DNA from: Solimicrobium sp043758755
GTDB lineage: Bacteria; Pseudomonadota; Gammaproteobacteria; Burkholderiales; Burkholderiaceae_D
Assembly (NCBI GenBank): GCA_043758755.1
Contig: JAYVMW010000016.1
Coordinates: 62,001-126,000, forward strand
DNA: 64,000 nt
Direction of reading: 5' to 3'
Below, piece by piece: positions 18,041 to 26,803 of this stretch; position 1 is the first letter of the stretch, and each line of letters opens with the position of its first letter. The notes beneath the pieces were generated by a model. The model was not told where the DNA came from, did no database searches, and was given only the letters and a program-made list of their open reading frames with translations. The position numbers were made by a program, and so were the translations under genes.

Positions 18041-20025
18041 AATCCGCCCTCACATTCATTTCGCGAAAATTTTCGCTGCGTGAGCAACTCATCGCGATTA
18101 TTCTCATTACCAGCATCATTACATTTTCTATTGCCGGCACGATTTTGTTCCTCAATGAAAGCAAACATTCACGCGCTGAACTATCCGAAAAGCTAACGGC
18201 GCTGGCAAGCCTGGTCGGCGATCGCAGCAGCGCGGCGTTGACATTTTTTGACAATAAGACCGCGACGGAAAATTTGAATTCGTTATCTGGTCTGGATCAA
18301 ATCGGAACTGCCTGTCTTTTCAGCGATCACGGCGAATTATTCGCCCAATACAAACGCGACGAAGTCGAAAAAATAAACTGCGCAATACACGAGCCTTTGG
18401 CACAGCCGTATGCTGCTTTCATCGGAGAAATCCTGCGTGTGCAGGTTCCTGTCGTATCCAAAAATGAATTGATCGGTGCAATACAGATCAATTCGACCAG
18501 GTCGCCTCTGATCCATCGCTATTCAGACCAGATTCTTTCTCTGGGTCTGACATTGGGCGGCGCTCTGGTCATCGCAATATTTTTGGCCATCCGATTGCAG
18601 ACTGTGATTTCCAAACCGCTGGCCCAGGTTCGCGATGTCGCCAATGCAATCATGGAAAGCAAAAATTATGCATTGCGTGCGCCGAAATTGGGACACAACG
18701 AAATTGGTGAACTGGCGCGGGCTTTCAACAGTATGTTAAGCACCATCGAAGAGCAGAATATGGTGCTGGCAGAACGAGAGTCGTATTCAAAACAGCTTTT
18801 TTATGATTCGCCCATTCCGCAACTGATTTCTGATCCGGCAACGACCACCTATCTTGACTGCAACCAGGCCGCAGCTGAAATTTACGGGTATGCCAGTCGC
18901 GAGAAATTGATTGGCAAATCGATGAATGATGTCATTGCGCCGGTACAGGGTGGCGACCCGGCATCCTCCGACATCAACGTAAATCAATATTTTTCGGATG
19001 ATTCAGGTCTGGTAAAGGTGAATGGAATACGATATCAACGACTGGACGGCACGTTATGGGATGGACTGGTCACACACATCCTGTTTCAGCGCAACGGTCG
19101 CAGTTTTCTGCATATCTGCGTCGAAGACATTACCTATCGCAAACAGGCTGAACAACAGTTGAAACAATCGAATGACGAACTGGAAGAGCGCGTGAGCAAA
19201 CGCACCAGTGAATTGGCCAAAACCAACCGAAACCTGGAAACGGCTCATGCAGAACTCAAGCGCACGCAGGCCGAACTGATTCAGCGGGAAAAAATGGCGT
19301 CACTGGGCGCGTTGATTGCCGGCGTTTCACATGAAATGAATACACCGCTGGGAAACAGCCTGACGGTCAGTACGTACATGATGAATGAGCTGATTAAATT
19401 TGAAGACGAATTAGCAAACAGCAAATTAACAAAAAGCAGATTGAAAGAATTTAATGAGCAACTTCACAGTGGGCTTGATTTGCTGCAGCGCAGTCTGGAC
19501 CGGGCCATTGAACAGGTTGCGCATTTTAAACAGGTCTCGGTCGATCAAACCAGTGATCAGCGACGAGTTTTTGATTTGGGTGCAATTATCAGTGGCAATA
19601 TTGCGATACTGGATCCACAGTTTAAGCACACGCCACACAGGATCGTTGTAGACATAGCGCCGGGCTATATGGTGGACAGTTATCCCGGTGCCGTCGGGCA
19701 GGTCATTACCAATTTGGTGCTGAATTCACTGATCCATGGCTTTTCTTCTGAAGTGCAGGGTGTCGTTTCAATCTCGGCGCAGTCAGGCGGCAACGAAAAT
19801 GTGACTTTAACTGTGGCAGATAACGGTAAAGGCATACCGAAAAAAAACCTGCATCGGGTTTTTGACCCGTTCTTTACAACTAGAATGGGGCAAGGTGGCA
19901 GTGGCCTCGGTTTGAACATTGTATTTAATATTGTCACTTCAACCCTGGGTGGATCAGTTGAAGTAAGCAGTGAGGAGGGGGTTCGGACAGTGTTTACAAT
20001 TTCATTGCCGCTGGTCGCGCCTTGA
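18037..20025 (+). CDS. Sensor histidine kinase with HAMP and PAS domains
   Basis: 662 residues. Membrane helices at about 20-42 and 165-188 enclose a periplasmic sensor domain of the kind seen in CHASE8-like kinases. Then come HAMP (about 188-245), PAS (about 255-370), a coiled coil, the phosphoacceptor H432 in GVSHEMNTPLGN, an N box and the ATP lid GQGGSGLGL. It overlaps the YfiR-like gene by 4 bp, so YfiR probably modulates its periplasmic domain, perhaps in response to TonB-receptor cargo. The last 260 residues are strikingly similar to the kinase at 10248-14516. No response regulator is nearby. Confidence 0.9.
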   Translation: MKSALTFISRKFSLREQLIAIILITSIITFSIAGTILFLNESKHSRAELSEKLTALASLVGDRSSAALTFFDNKTATENLNSLSGLDQIGTACLFSDHGELFAQYKRDEVEKINCAIHEPLAQPYAAFIGEILRVQVPVVSKNELIGAIQINSTRSPLIHRYSDQILSLGLTLGGALVIAIFLAIRLQTVISKPLAQVRDVANAIMESKNYALRAPKLGHNEIGELARAFNSMLSTIEEQNMVLAERESYSKQLFYDSPIPQLISDPATTTYLDCNQAAAEIYGYASREKLIGKSMNDVIAPVQGGDPASSDINVNQYFSDDSGLVKVNGIRYQRLDGTLWDGLVTHILFQRNGRSFLHICVEDITYRKQAEQQLKQSNDELEERVSKRTSELAKTNRNLETAHAELKRTQAELIQREKMASLGALIAGVSHEMNTPLGNSLTVSTYMMNELIKFEDELANSKLTKSRLKEFNEQLHSGLDLLQRSLDRAIEQVAHFKQVSVDQTSDQRRVFDLGAIISGNIAILDPQFKHTPHRIVVDIAPGYMVDSYPGAVGQVITNLVLNSLIHGFSSEVQGVVSISAQSGGNENVTLTVADNGKGIPKKNLHRVFDPFFTTRMGQGGSGLGLNIVFNIVTSTLGGSVEVSSEEGVRTVFTISLPLVAP

Positions 20026-20237
20026 TGATGTTTGAACGTATACAAAAATACGCTCCCTGATTAACTCCGTGGCATTTACACAGAATTTTTTACAGCCTCC
20101 ATCTATCTCTCGAAAGCGTATTTCACTTTTCAGGGGAATGAAGCGATCTCAGTAAGAGTTATAGTTTGTTGATTAGTCTTTTCGTTAAACGCACGTGCTG
20201 TAAAACCTGTCGTGCAGGCGCAAAAATTCCGACAAAT

Positions 20238-21233
20238 TTATTGTCCGTTTTTTGGCAGTGGATGGGGTGTCGATGGGTCAGGCAGCGCAATTCCGTAATT
20301 TTTGGACGCCACCGCGCGTATGGTTTCAAGCACCGTATGCGCACCCGGCGGAAGGCGGTGATTTTTGCGTGTGACGATACCGTACCAGTCCATGCGCAGG
20401 CCCAGCTCATACGGCAGCACCTGCAACAGGCCGACATCGAGGAACGAGCGCACCAGTTCTTCCGGCAGTGCCACCACCATATCACTGCCGATGAGTAGCC
20501 GGGTGATCGTGGGCAAGGCAATGGTTTCCACCGTTTCAGCCGGTTGATCCAGACCGTTCGATAAAAACAGCGAAGTCAGCCGGTCGCGCAAAATACTTCC
20601 CTTCGGTGGCATGATCCAGCCCTCACCGACCAGGTCTTTCAGCTGCAGTGCCGGGTTGCTTAACAGGGGATGGCCTGCGCGCACGATTAAACTGTGCGGC
20701 TCATCGGTAATGGGTTCAAAATTCAGTTCCAGCGCAGAATCTTCGTCCAGAATGCGCCCGACAACCAAATCCAGTTCCCCAGCACGCAAACGTTTGATCA
20801 ACGACTTGCTGCCATCGACATCAATAGAAATCTGAATCCGGCTGTGGCTGCTTTTAACCAGTTGCACCGCTTCCGGCAAGAGACTGATGGACGGCGACAG
20901 CACGGTGCCAATGGTTATGCGGCCACTTAAACCGGAGATCAATTCCCTGATTTCCTGATGTGCCGCATCCATTTCTGCCAGGGCAGAGCCAGAACGCCGG
21001 ATCAGAATCTCACCATAGCAAGTCGGCACCACGCCGCGCGGCTGACGCTCGAACAGTGACACGCCCAGAAAATCCTCAAGCTCACCGATCAGTTTTGATG
21101 CGGCGGGTTGAGTCAGATTGGCCGCCTGGGCGGCCTGGAGTATGGATCCGTGGCGACCCAGCTCAACCAGCAAAACCATATGACGGGTTTTCAGGTAAGA
21201 GCGGGTGAAGCGATCGGATTGGGCAATTGACAT
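20238..21233 (-). CDS. LysR-family regulator of the galactose locus (GbpR-like)
   Basis: 331 residues. The N-terminal winged helix-turn-helix is typical (GSILQAAQAANLTQPAASKLIGELEDFLG, about 33-61), followed by a periplasmic-binding-fold effector domain (GRITIGTVLSPSISLLP, FDLVVGRI-type motif). It is the last gene of a long minus-strand run with an AraFGH-type importer, dehydrogenase and lactonase. This context and its general look resemble GbpR, the LysR regulator of galactose/arabinose-binding proteins in alphaproteobacteria. It likely controls the galactan/galactose locus with a sugar or sugar acid as effector. The extended start MSIAQSDRFTRSYLKTRH is compatible with that group. Confidence 0.85.
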   Translation of the reverse strand: MSIAQSDRFTRSYLKTRHMVLLVELGRHGSILQAAQAANLTQPAASKLIGELEDFLGVSLFERQPRGVVPTCYGEILIRRSGSALAEMDAAHQEIRELISGLSGRITIGTVLSPSISLLPEAVQLVKSSHSRIQISIDVDGSKSLIKRLRAGELDLVVGRILDEDSALELNFEPITDEPHSLIVRAGHPLLSNPALQLKDLVGEGWIMPPKGSILRDRLTSLFLSNGLDQPAETVETIALPTITRLLIGSDMVVALPEELVRSFLDVGLLQVLPYELGLRMDWYGIVTRKNHRLPPGAHTVLETIRAVASKNYGIALPDPSTPHPLPKNGQ

Positions 21234-21290
21234 GATGTATTGAATCTGTGATGAGCCGGCAACGTGATCAGATTCGACGTCTGACCGGCG

Positions 21291-22064
21291 TCACTGATGA
21301 TAGAGTTGCGAGCGGCCACCGTCAATCAGAATGTCAGTCGCGTTGATAAAGCGGGCTTCATCGCTGGCCAAAAACAACGCGGTGTACGCCACTTCTTCAG
21401 GTTTGCCGATGCGCTTGCACGGCAGCAGTTCAGCCTGATGCGCCTTCCACCCTTCCGGGTCTGGCAGCCGGCTGACTTTTTCTTCAATCGCTTCAGTCAG
21501 GATCAACCCGGGTGAAATGGAATTGACCCGGATACCACGCGCTGCATATTCAATACCGAGTGCACGCGTGAGGCCAATCAGCGCATGCTTGGCGACTGGA
21601 TACGGAAAGCAGCCGGGGATAATTTTATGGCCATGCACGGAAGCGATATTGACAACGTTGCCAGCGCCCTGCTCCAGCATGGCCGGCAACACGGCGCGAA
21701 TGCCATTCCAGGCGCCATTGAGGTCAACATCAAAACAATGCTTCCATTGTTCCGGTGTGGTCTGCAGCGGATCGGTAAACACATCCATGCCGGCGTTGTT
21801 GACCAGTATGTCAATGCGGCCAAAGCGCTGGTGCGCCTGTTCAGCCAGATCCTGCATGGCAGCGGCATCGGAAACATCAGCTTGAACAAAGAGCGTACGT
21901 TGGACTCCGAGTTCGCGGCAGATCTGCTGTGCGGCTGCATCGTTGCGATGACTGTTGAGCACCACACAGGCACCCTGACTGACAAACAGCCGCGCAATGG
22001 CTTTGCCGATCCCTGAAGTGGAGCCGGTGACGATTGCTACTTTATCTTGAAGTCGGTTGCTCAT
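21291..22064 (-). CDS. SDR-family sugar dehydrogenase (probable galactose 1-dehydrogenase)
   Basis: 257 residues, a classical short-chain dehydrogenase: TGSTSGIGKA nucleotide-binding motif, NNAG, the catalytic Ser in NIASVHG and the YPVAK Tyr/Lys pair. Its start overlaps the 3' end of the GH53 gene by 23 bp. With a lactonase, DgoD, DgoK and DgoA in the same locus, the missing first step of the De Ley-Doudoroff pathway is oxidation of D-galactose to galactonolactone, which this enzyme would supply using NAD(P). Activity on L-arabinose or D-fucose is possible. Cytosolic. Confidence 0.85.
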   Translation of the reverse strand: MSNRLQDKVAIVTGSTSGIGKAIARLFVSQGACVVLNSHRNDAAAQQICRELGVQRTLFVQADVSDAAAMQDLAEQAHQRFGRIDILVNNAGMDVFTDPLQTTPEQWKHCFDVDLNGAWNGIRAVLPAMLEQGAGNVVNIASVHGHKIIPGCFPYPVAKHALIGLTRALGIEYAARGIRVNSISPGLILTEAIEEKVSRLPDPEGWKAHQAELLPCKRIGKPEEVAYTALFLASDEARFINATDILIDGGRSQLYHQ

Positions 22065-23268
22065 GAGAGTTCTCGTTTAAATTGAATCGGTGAGTAAGTT
22101 CGCGCCAGCTGTCCAGAATCGGTAAGGCATGGCCGGTAAAATCAAATAGCGTGGTGTTCGAGACCACATTTTCAGCGGCTTCATCGTCATATTCGCGCAC
22201 TGCCCATCCGACACCAGGCGTGGCGATCATGATCGGATCCCAATACAGCAGGCCCAGCACGCGCGGCGTGTGTCTGATTGCGCCGAGCAACTCGCGCATG
22301 AAAGCCAGCTGGCCTGCGGGCGAACTCATGGAATCCGGATACGGTCCGTTATCACTGAGTTGACCCGGGTAGCCATCTGCGCGGTTTGGGGTCCAGTTAA
22401 AACCGGTTTCCATGATCAGCACATCTTTGTCATAGCGCGCTGACATGGCGCTACAGAAATCCATGACCTCGCCTATGCGACGCCTGGACCAGAACGGGTA
22501 ATACGACGTGCCGATCACATCCCAGTGCACCTGCAGCTTGCGCAGATGATCGAAATAATCCTGATACTTGGCGCTATTGCCGGCATCATCGAGATGGATC
22601 ACCACGCGCGTTGTCGGCGCAACCGATTTAACAGCGCTGCTGCCAGCTTCCAGCAGCGCAGCCAGCTGCGGCCAGTGCTCTGCGTTGGCCCTGCCGTACG
22701 GATACAGCATGCCCATTTCAATCTCGTTGCCGATCGACACGAATTGCGGAGTGGTGCCCTGTGCCTGCATGGCCAGCAACGCCTGTCTGGTGTGATCATA
22801 AACCAGTGCGCGCAGGCGCTCAAAGCGTGCAGCCTCGTCCGGCAGCTCTTTCAGCTCAGCAGTCCAGCTGAGCGGCAACGTCTGGGATTTGGAATCAGTC
22901 CAGAAGTCACTGTAGTGCAAGGTCAGTTCTATCTGCATGTGCAAGTCACTGGCGCGTTTGGCCAGCACCAGCACATCGGCCAGGTTCATCGATTCTTTGG
23001 GCCAGTAATATCCGCCGGCACCATGGCCGCTGCCAGGTTGCACATACAGGCGCAAGCGCACGATATTGCTGCCATTTTGCTTCAGTATCTGCAATGCATC
23101 CTGCTGCTGGCCGTTGCGATTAAAGTAGCGCGCACCGTGGTGTTCCATCAACGTCAAGGTCGATACGTCGCCGCCAATCAACAGCGTATCCGTTTGCTGT
23201 ACCTTCGCCTGCGCAGCGCAGCCCAGCAACGCCACCAAAACAATTGCCAACCTGCATAGCCTAACCAC
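22042..23268 (-). CDS. GH53 arabinogalactan endo-beta-1,4-galactanase
   Basis: 408 residues with a signal peptide (RLAIVLVALLGCAAQA). The GH53 TIM barrel is clear: GGDVSTL at the start, NIVRLRLYVQP, HYSDFW, the acid/base Glu in SIGNEIEMGMLYP, GTSYYPFW and the nucleophile Glu in LIMETGFNW, then GLLYWDP. It hydrolyses internal beta-1,4 links of pectic galactan outside the cytoplasm, yielding galacto-oligosaccharides for the GH35 enzyme. It overlaps the permease gene by 8 bp and the dehydrogenase by 23 bp, within a tight minus-strand operon. Confidence 0.92.
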   Translation of the reverse strand: MVRLCRLAIVLVALLGCAAQAKVQQTDTLLIGGDVSTLTLMEHHGARYFNRNGQQQDALQILKQNGSNIVRLRLYVQPGSGHGAGGYYWPKESMNLADVLVLAKRASDLHMQIELTLHYSDFWTDSKSQTLPLSWTAELKELPDEAARFERLRALVYDHTRQALLAMQAQGTTPQFVSIGNEIEMGMLYPYGRANAEHWPQLAALLEAGSSAVKSVAPTTRVVIHLDDAGNSAKYQDYFDHLRKLQVHWDVIGTSYYPFWSRRRIGEVMDFCSAMSARYDKDVLIMETGFNWTPNRADGYPGQLSDNGPYPDSMSSPAGQLAFMRELLGAIRHTPRVLGLLYWDPIMIATPGVGWAVREYDDEAAENVVSNTTLFDFTGHALPILDSWRELTHRFNLNENSHEQPTSR

Positions 23269-24211
23269 GCTGACCTCGCGCCTTGAGCTGGTCGAGCAAC
23301 ACCGCTGCCAGCAGAATCAGCCCGCGCATGAGGTATTGATAGAACGCATCTACATCCAGCAGGTTCATGACGTTTTCAACCGTACCCATGATCAGCACGC
23401 CGACCAGCACGCCAAATATTTTGGCCTTACCGCCATGCAGGGAAACCCCGCCCAGCACACAGGCCGAAATCACATCCAGCTCAAAGCCTTGCGCCGAATT
23501 CGGCTGGCCGCTGGTGATGCGCGAAGCCAGAATCAAACCGGCCAGTGCCGTGACCAGGCCCTGCAGCAAAAAGATCCAGACCCGCAGCCGCTCGACGTTG
23601 ACACCGGCTAAACGCGCTGCTTCCGGATTGCCGCCAATAGCCAGGGTATTGCGACCAAACACGGTATGGTTAAGCAGCACGCCAAACACAATAAAACTGG
23701 CCGCTGTTATCCATACCGGCACGGGCAGGCCGGCAATACTGGTGTCGCCAAAACTGATAAAACTTTCATCGGCAATGCCGACGGCCTGTCCGCCGGAGAC
23801 GATAAAGGCCAGACCGCGCACCATGAGCATGGTCGCCAGGGTGGCAATGAGCGCATTCACGCGCAGATAGGCAATCAGCACGCCGTTGCCGGCACCGATG
23901 GCCGCACCAGCCAGCAGGGCACCGGCGGCTGCCAGTCCGATGCTGTGTGTATGTTCCAGGATGATGGCGCCCAGCACGCCGGAAAAGGCGATGGTGGAAC
24001 CGACCGACAGGTCAAAGTCGCGCGAAGCCAGGCACAGCATCATGGTGCATGCCACCATGCCGATCTGCGCCACGGACAGCATCAGGCCGACGATATTGGC
24101 GGTCGAGAAAAAATTCTCCACGCTCAGCGACAGCACGATGAACAGCAGCGCGTAAGTCAGCGGCATGCTTTGTTCAATCAGCCATTTCTGCTTATAAGAC
24201 GATGGGTTCAT
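23261..24211 (-). CDS. araH: Sugar ABC transporter permease, AraH type
   Basis: 316 residues with about eight to ten hydrophobic helices and the ribose/arabinose-class permease pattern (CLASRDFDLSVGSTIAFSGVLGA, RVNALIATLATMLMVRGLAFI, GGNPEAARLAGVNV, ACVLGGVSLHGGKAKIFG). The gene overlaps the ATPase C-terminal half by 4 bp. It forms the membrane channel of the importer whose binding protein is encoded upstream. In this locus the transported sugar is probably D-galactose and/or L-arabinose. Confidence 0.9.
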   Translation of the reverse strand: MNPSSYKQKWLIEQSMPLTYALLFIVLSLSVENFFSTANIVGLMLSVAQIGMVACTMMLCLASRDFDLSVGSTIAFSGVLGAIILEHTHSIGLAAAGALLAGAAIGAGNGVLIAYLRVNALIATLATMLMVRGLAFIVSGGQAVGIADESFISFGDTSIAGLPVPVWITAASFIVFGVLLNHTVFGRNTLAIGGNPEAARLAGVNVERLRVWIFLLQGLVTALAGLILASRITSGQPNSAQGFELDVISACVLGGVSLHGGKAKIFGVLVGVLIMGTVENVMNLLDVDAFYQYLMRGLILLAAVLLDQLKARGQRG

Positions 24212-24978
24212 GCAATACTCCGTTCAAGGTTTTCTTGGTTGTGATGGACAGTGGCGTCAGGCAGTGCCAGTTGCAGCACACTGGTTTCGTTGGCGTGTTC
24301 GCGCTCCAGTTCACCGCTGATCACACCCTGCTTCATGACAATGATGCGATCGGCAATGCCCAGCACTTCAGGCAATTCACTGGAAACCACAATGACGCAG
24401 CAGCCGCGTTCGGCCACTTCGTGAATGATGCGATAGATTTCATTTTTGGCGCCCACATCAATACCGCGCGTGGGTTCATCCAGTATCAATACTTTCAGGT
24501 TCGCTTCCGCCAGCCAGCGCGCCAGGATCACCTTTTGCTGATTGCCGCCCGACAGCAGCCGGATTTCCTGTTCGCGACCCGGCGTCTTGATGCGCAGTCG
24601 CTCAATGAATGCATCGGCACGCTGCGCTTCCCGGCTATGCCGCAAAAACAAACCGAAGCGCAGATCATGGCGCCGGCAACTGATGTTGATATTTTCAGCC
24701 ACCGAGGCTTGTGCCAGTATGCCCTGCTCCTTGCGGTCTTCCGGGCACAGCACGATGCCGGCTTCGATGGCCGCAGCCGGATTGCGTCCATTCAGTTCAA
24801 CACCATCAAGCTGCACCGTTCCGGCAGCGCGCCGGTCTGCGCCATACAGCAAACGCATGAGTTCGCTGCGCCCGGCACCGACCAGTCCGAAAAAACCGAG
24901 GATCTCGCCGCCCCTTACCGAAAAACTGGTTGCACTGGCCTGATCGGGGCCGCGCAGTGCACTCACGTTAAGTCGCAC
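24208..24978 (-). CDS. araG: Sugar ABC transporter ATPase, C-terminal half (split araG)
   Basis: This is the second nucleotide-binding domain of an AraG-type ATPase: degenerate Walker A GLVGAGRSEL, CPEDRKEQGIL, signature LSGGNQQKVILARWL and Walker B VLILDEPTRGIDVGA. It is in the same reading frame as the N-terminal half, separated only by a TGA at 25018-25020. The 13 codons between that stop and the GTG at 24978 still encode conserved AraG linker (LDIYDYRPRATGAV). The GTG has no good ribosome binding site, so independent initiation is doubtful. See the N-terminal half for what this implies. Confidence 0.88.
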   Translation of the reverse strand: MRLNVSALRGPDQASATSFSVRGGEILGFFGLVGAGRSELMRLLYGADRRAAGTVQLDGVELNGRNPAAAIEAGIVLCPEDRKEQGILAQASVAENINISCRRHDLRFGLFLRHSREAQRADAFIERLRIKTPGREQEIRLLSGGNQQKVILARWLAEANLKVLILDEPTRGIDVGAKNEIYRIIHEVAERGCCVIVVSSELPEVLGIADRIIVMKQGVISGELEREHANETSVLQLALPDATVHHNQENLERSIA

Positions 24979-25017
24979 TGCGCCAGTTGCACGTGGCCGG
25001 TAATCATAAATATCCAG

Positions 25018-25743
25018 TCATTCACGCCCGACCATGTCGCGCACCAGCGTATCGCGTGACACCTCGGCCATGACCGGGTGCGTAACGATTTTGCGTCCGT
25101 CGCGAAAAATGGTGCAGGCATCGCACAGCGCATACAGTTCTTCAAGCCGGTGTGAAATGTAGATCAGGGTGCGCCCGGCCGCACGCAAACTGTTCACCAT
25201 ACCAAACAGGACTTCACTCTCGCGATGCGACAGGCTCGAAGTCGGTTCGTCGAACGCAATGATCTGCGCATCCTGCAGTATTGCCTTGCAGATTTCCACC
25301 ATCTGGCGCTGGGCGATCGACAAATCTGACAGACGCGCGTCCGGGTCCAGTTCGACGCCCATTTCGGCCAGCCTGGTACTGACCATTCTGCGCGCCTGCT
25401 TCTTGTCCACCAGCCCCAAGCGGGTCGGCAGACGGCCCAGCAGAATGTTTTCAGTTACGGTCAGCTCGGCAACGTACTGCAATTCCTGATGGATTATCGC
25501 CACACCGGCGCGCAGCGCATCCGAAGCGGAATGAAACTGCTGCGCAACGCCGTTGATGCGCAATTGCCCGCCGTCCGGACGATACTGGCCGCCGAGAATT
25601 TTCAGCAGCGTCGATTTGCCGGCACCATTTTCACCGAGCAAGCCGTGCACGGCACCGGCATGCGCTTCAAAGCTCACGCCGTCGAGTGCTTTCACGCCAG
25701 GAAAATGTTTGGACACCTGGTCGAATTGAAGGTAAGCGCTCAT
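25018..25743 (-). CDS. araG: Sugar ABC transporter ATPase, N-terminal half (split araG)
   Basis: 241 residues, the first nucleotide-binding domain of an AraG/MglA-type ATPase: Walker A GENGAGKST, Q loop IIHQEL, an ABC signature degenerate as LSIAQRQMVEI, Walker B IIAFDEPTSSLS and the H loop YISHRLEE. It ends DMVGRE followed by TGA, exactly where intact AraG proteins continue into the linker. The continuation is present in frame after the stop. So a single nonsense codon splits a gene of about 510 codons. Possibilities are a recent inactivating mutation, a sequencing error, or two half-proteins that assemble. It overlaps the binding-protein gene by 4 bp. Confidence 0.9.
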   Translation of the reverse strand: MSAYLQFDQVSKHFPGVKALDGVSFEAHAGAVHGLLGENGAGKSTLLKILGGQYRPDGGQLRINGVAQQFHSASDALRAGVAIIHQELQYVAELTVTENILLGRLPTRLGLVDKKQARRMVSTRLAEMGVELDPDARLSDLSIAQRQMVEICKAILQDAQIIAFDEPTSSLSHRESEVLFGMVNSLRAAGRTLIYISHRLEELYALCDACTIFRDGRKIVTHPVMAEVSRDTLVRDMVGRE

Positions 25744-26774
25744 AGGCCCATCTGGGTTCGGACTGCGCCCTGATTGGCGCGGGTCATCAGCGTACCCGAG
25801 GTCAGCGTTATAGCCTCAGGTGCCTGCTTTTCGGTAATCCACCGATACATGTTCATTGTCGTTTCGTAGCCATGGCGTTTCGGGCTGATCAGCACGGTAC
25901 CGTAAAAACCGGTCGGCGCTGGTTTGGCAAATTCATTCAACGCGGTTTTGCTGCCGCCGATACCGATGCCGATTACCGCGTCACCCTTCAAGCCGCGCCC
26001 TTCCGAAGCGCGCACCGCGCCGAGCACGGCTTCATCATTGATGCCAAAAATAACCCAATGTTTAAAGCTGGTATGTTTGGTAAAGGCGATGTTGGCGGCA
26101 TTGAACGCGCTCTCGGTATCGGTTTTAGCCTGGTTGGCATCAATCACATTGGCTGCCGGGAATCCCGCCGCCAGCAAACCATCCACCGCTCCATGGGTGC
26201 GTTCACGTGCGGTAGGCAATTGGTCAAAGGCCATGCGCAGCGCGCCGACTTCGGCCACGGCCCAGCCGCGGGCCTTGATTTCTGCGGCCAGAGCGACACC
26301 AACCTGTTTGCCAATTTCGTAGCCGGAAATACCCATGTGCGGAATATCGGCGATCGGCTTGCCGCTGCCATCCACCAGCTGATCGTCAACTGAAATGACT
26401 TTCAATGCATTGCGATGCGCAGCGCGCTGCACCGCCAACCCCAATTTCACATCGGGTGCGCAGATGATAAAGCCCTGCGCCTTTTGCGCGGCCAGGTTAT
26501 CAATGGCACTGACCATTTTTTCACCGTTGGGAATGCCGATCTTGATCAGGGTAAATCCTTTTTCTTTGGCAGCCTGTTCGGCAAAGCGCCATTCATCCTG
26601 AAACCACGGCTCTTCGGCCTGTTTGACCAAAAAGCCGATCTTGACCGGATCGTTGGCAAAGGCCGGTTGCGTCACGCAGCCAACAATGCTGCACAGGCCG
26701 AGGGCATACAGCGCCGCTGTTTGAAATAATCCGGCTCTCTTTTTGGGCCGACCGTGGTTGAATTCCTGTTGCAT
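25740..26774 (-). CDS. araF: Periplasmic arabinose/galactose-binding protein
   Basis: 344 residues with a long signal peptide (hydrophobic about 17-36, cleavage near AFAND). The mature protein closely follows the AraF pattern: KIGFLVKQAEEPWFQDEW, GFIICAPDVKLG, KVISVDDQ, ALRMAFDQLPTARERTHG, WVIFGINDEAVLGAVRA and GFYGTVLISP. AraF-type proteins bind both L-arabinose and D-galactose. With galactan-degrading enzymes and a full De Ley-Doudoroff set around it, galactose is the likely main ligand. It overlaps the ATPase by 4 bp and follows the lactonase after 29 bp. Confidence 0.9.
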   Translation of the reverse strand: MQQEFNHGRPKKRAGLFQTAALYALGLCSIVGCVTQPAFANDPVKIGFLVKQAEEPWFQDEWRFAEQAAKEKGFTLIKIGIPNGEKMVSAIDNLAAQKAQGFIICAPDVKLGLAVQRAAHRNALKVISVDDQLVDGSGKPIADIPHMGISGYEIGKQVGVALAAEIKARGWAVAEVGALRMAFDQLPTARERTHGAVDGLLAAGFPAANVIDANQAKTDTESAFNAANIAFTKHTSFKHWVIFGINDEAVLGAVRASEGRGLKGDAVIGIGIGGSKTALNEFAKPAPTGFYGTVLISPKRHGYETTMNMYRWITEKQAPEAITLTSGTLMTRANQGAVRTQMGL

Positions 26775-26803
26775 TGCGTCTCCTGGGTTGGTATTTTTAT
26801 GGT

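Noticed and set aside
25018..25020. Recoding of the araG TGA as selenocysteine
   Set aside because: AraG proteins have no selenocysteine at this position, the site is not catalytic, and no adjacent structure was evident.
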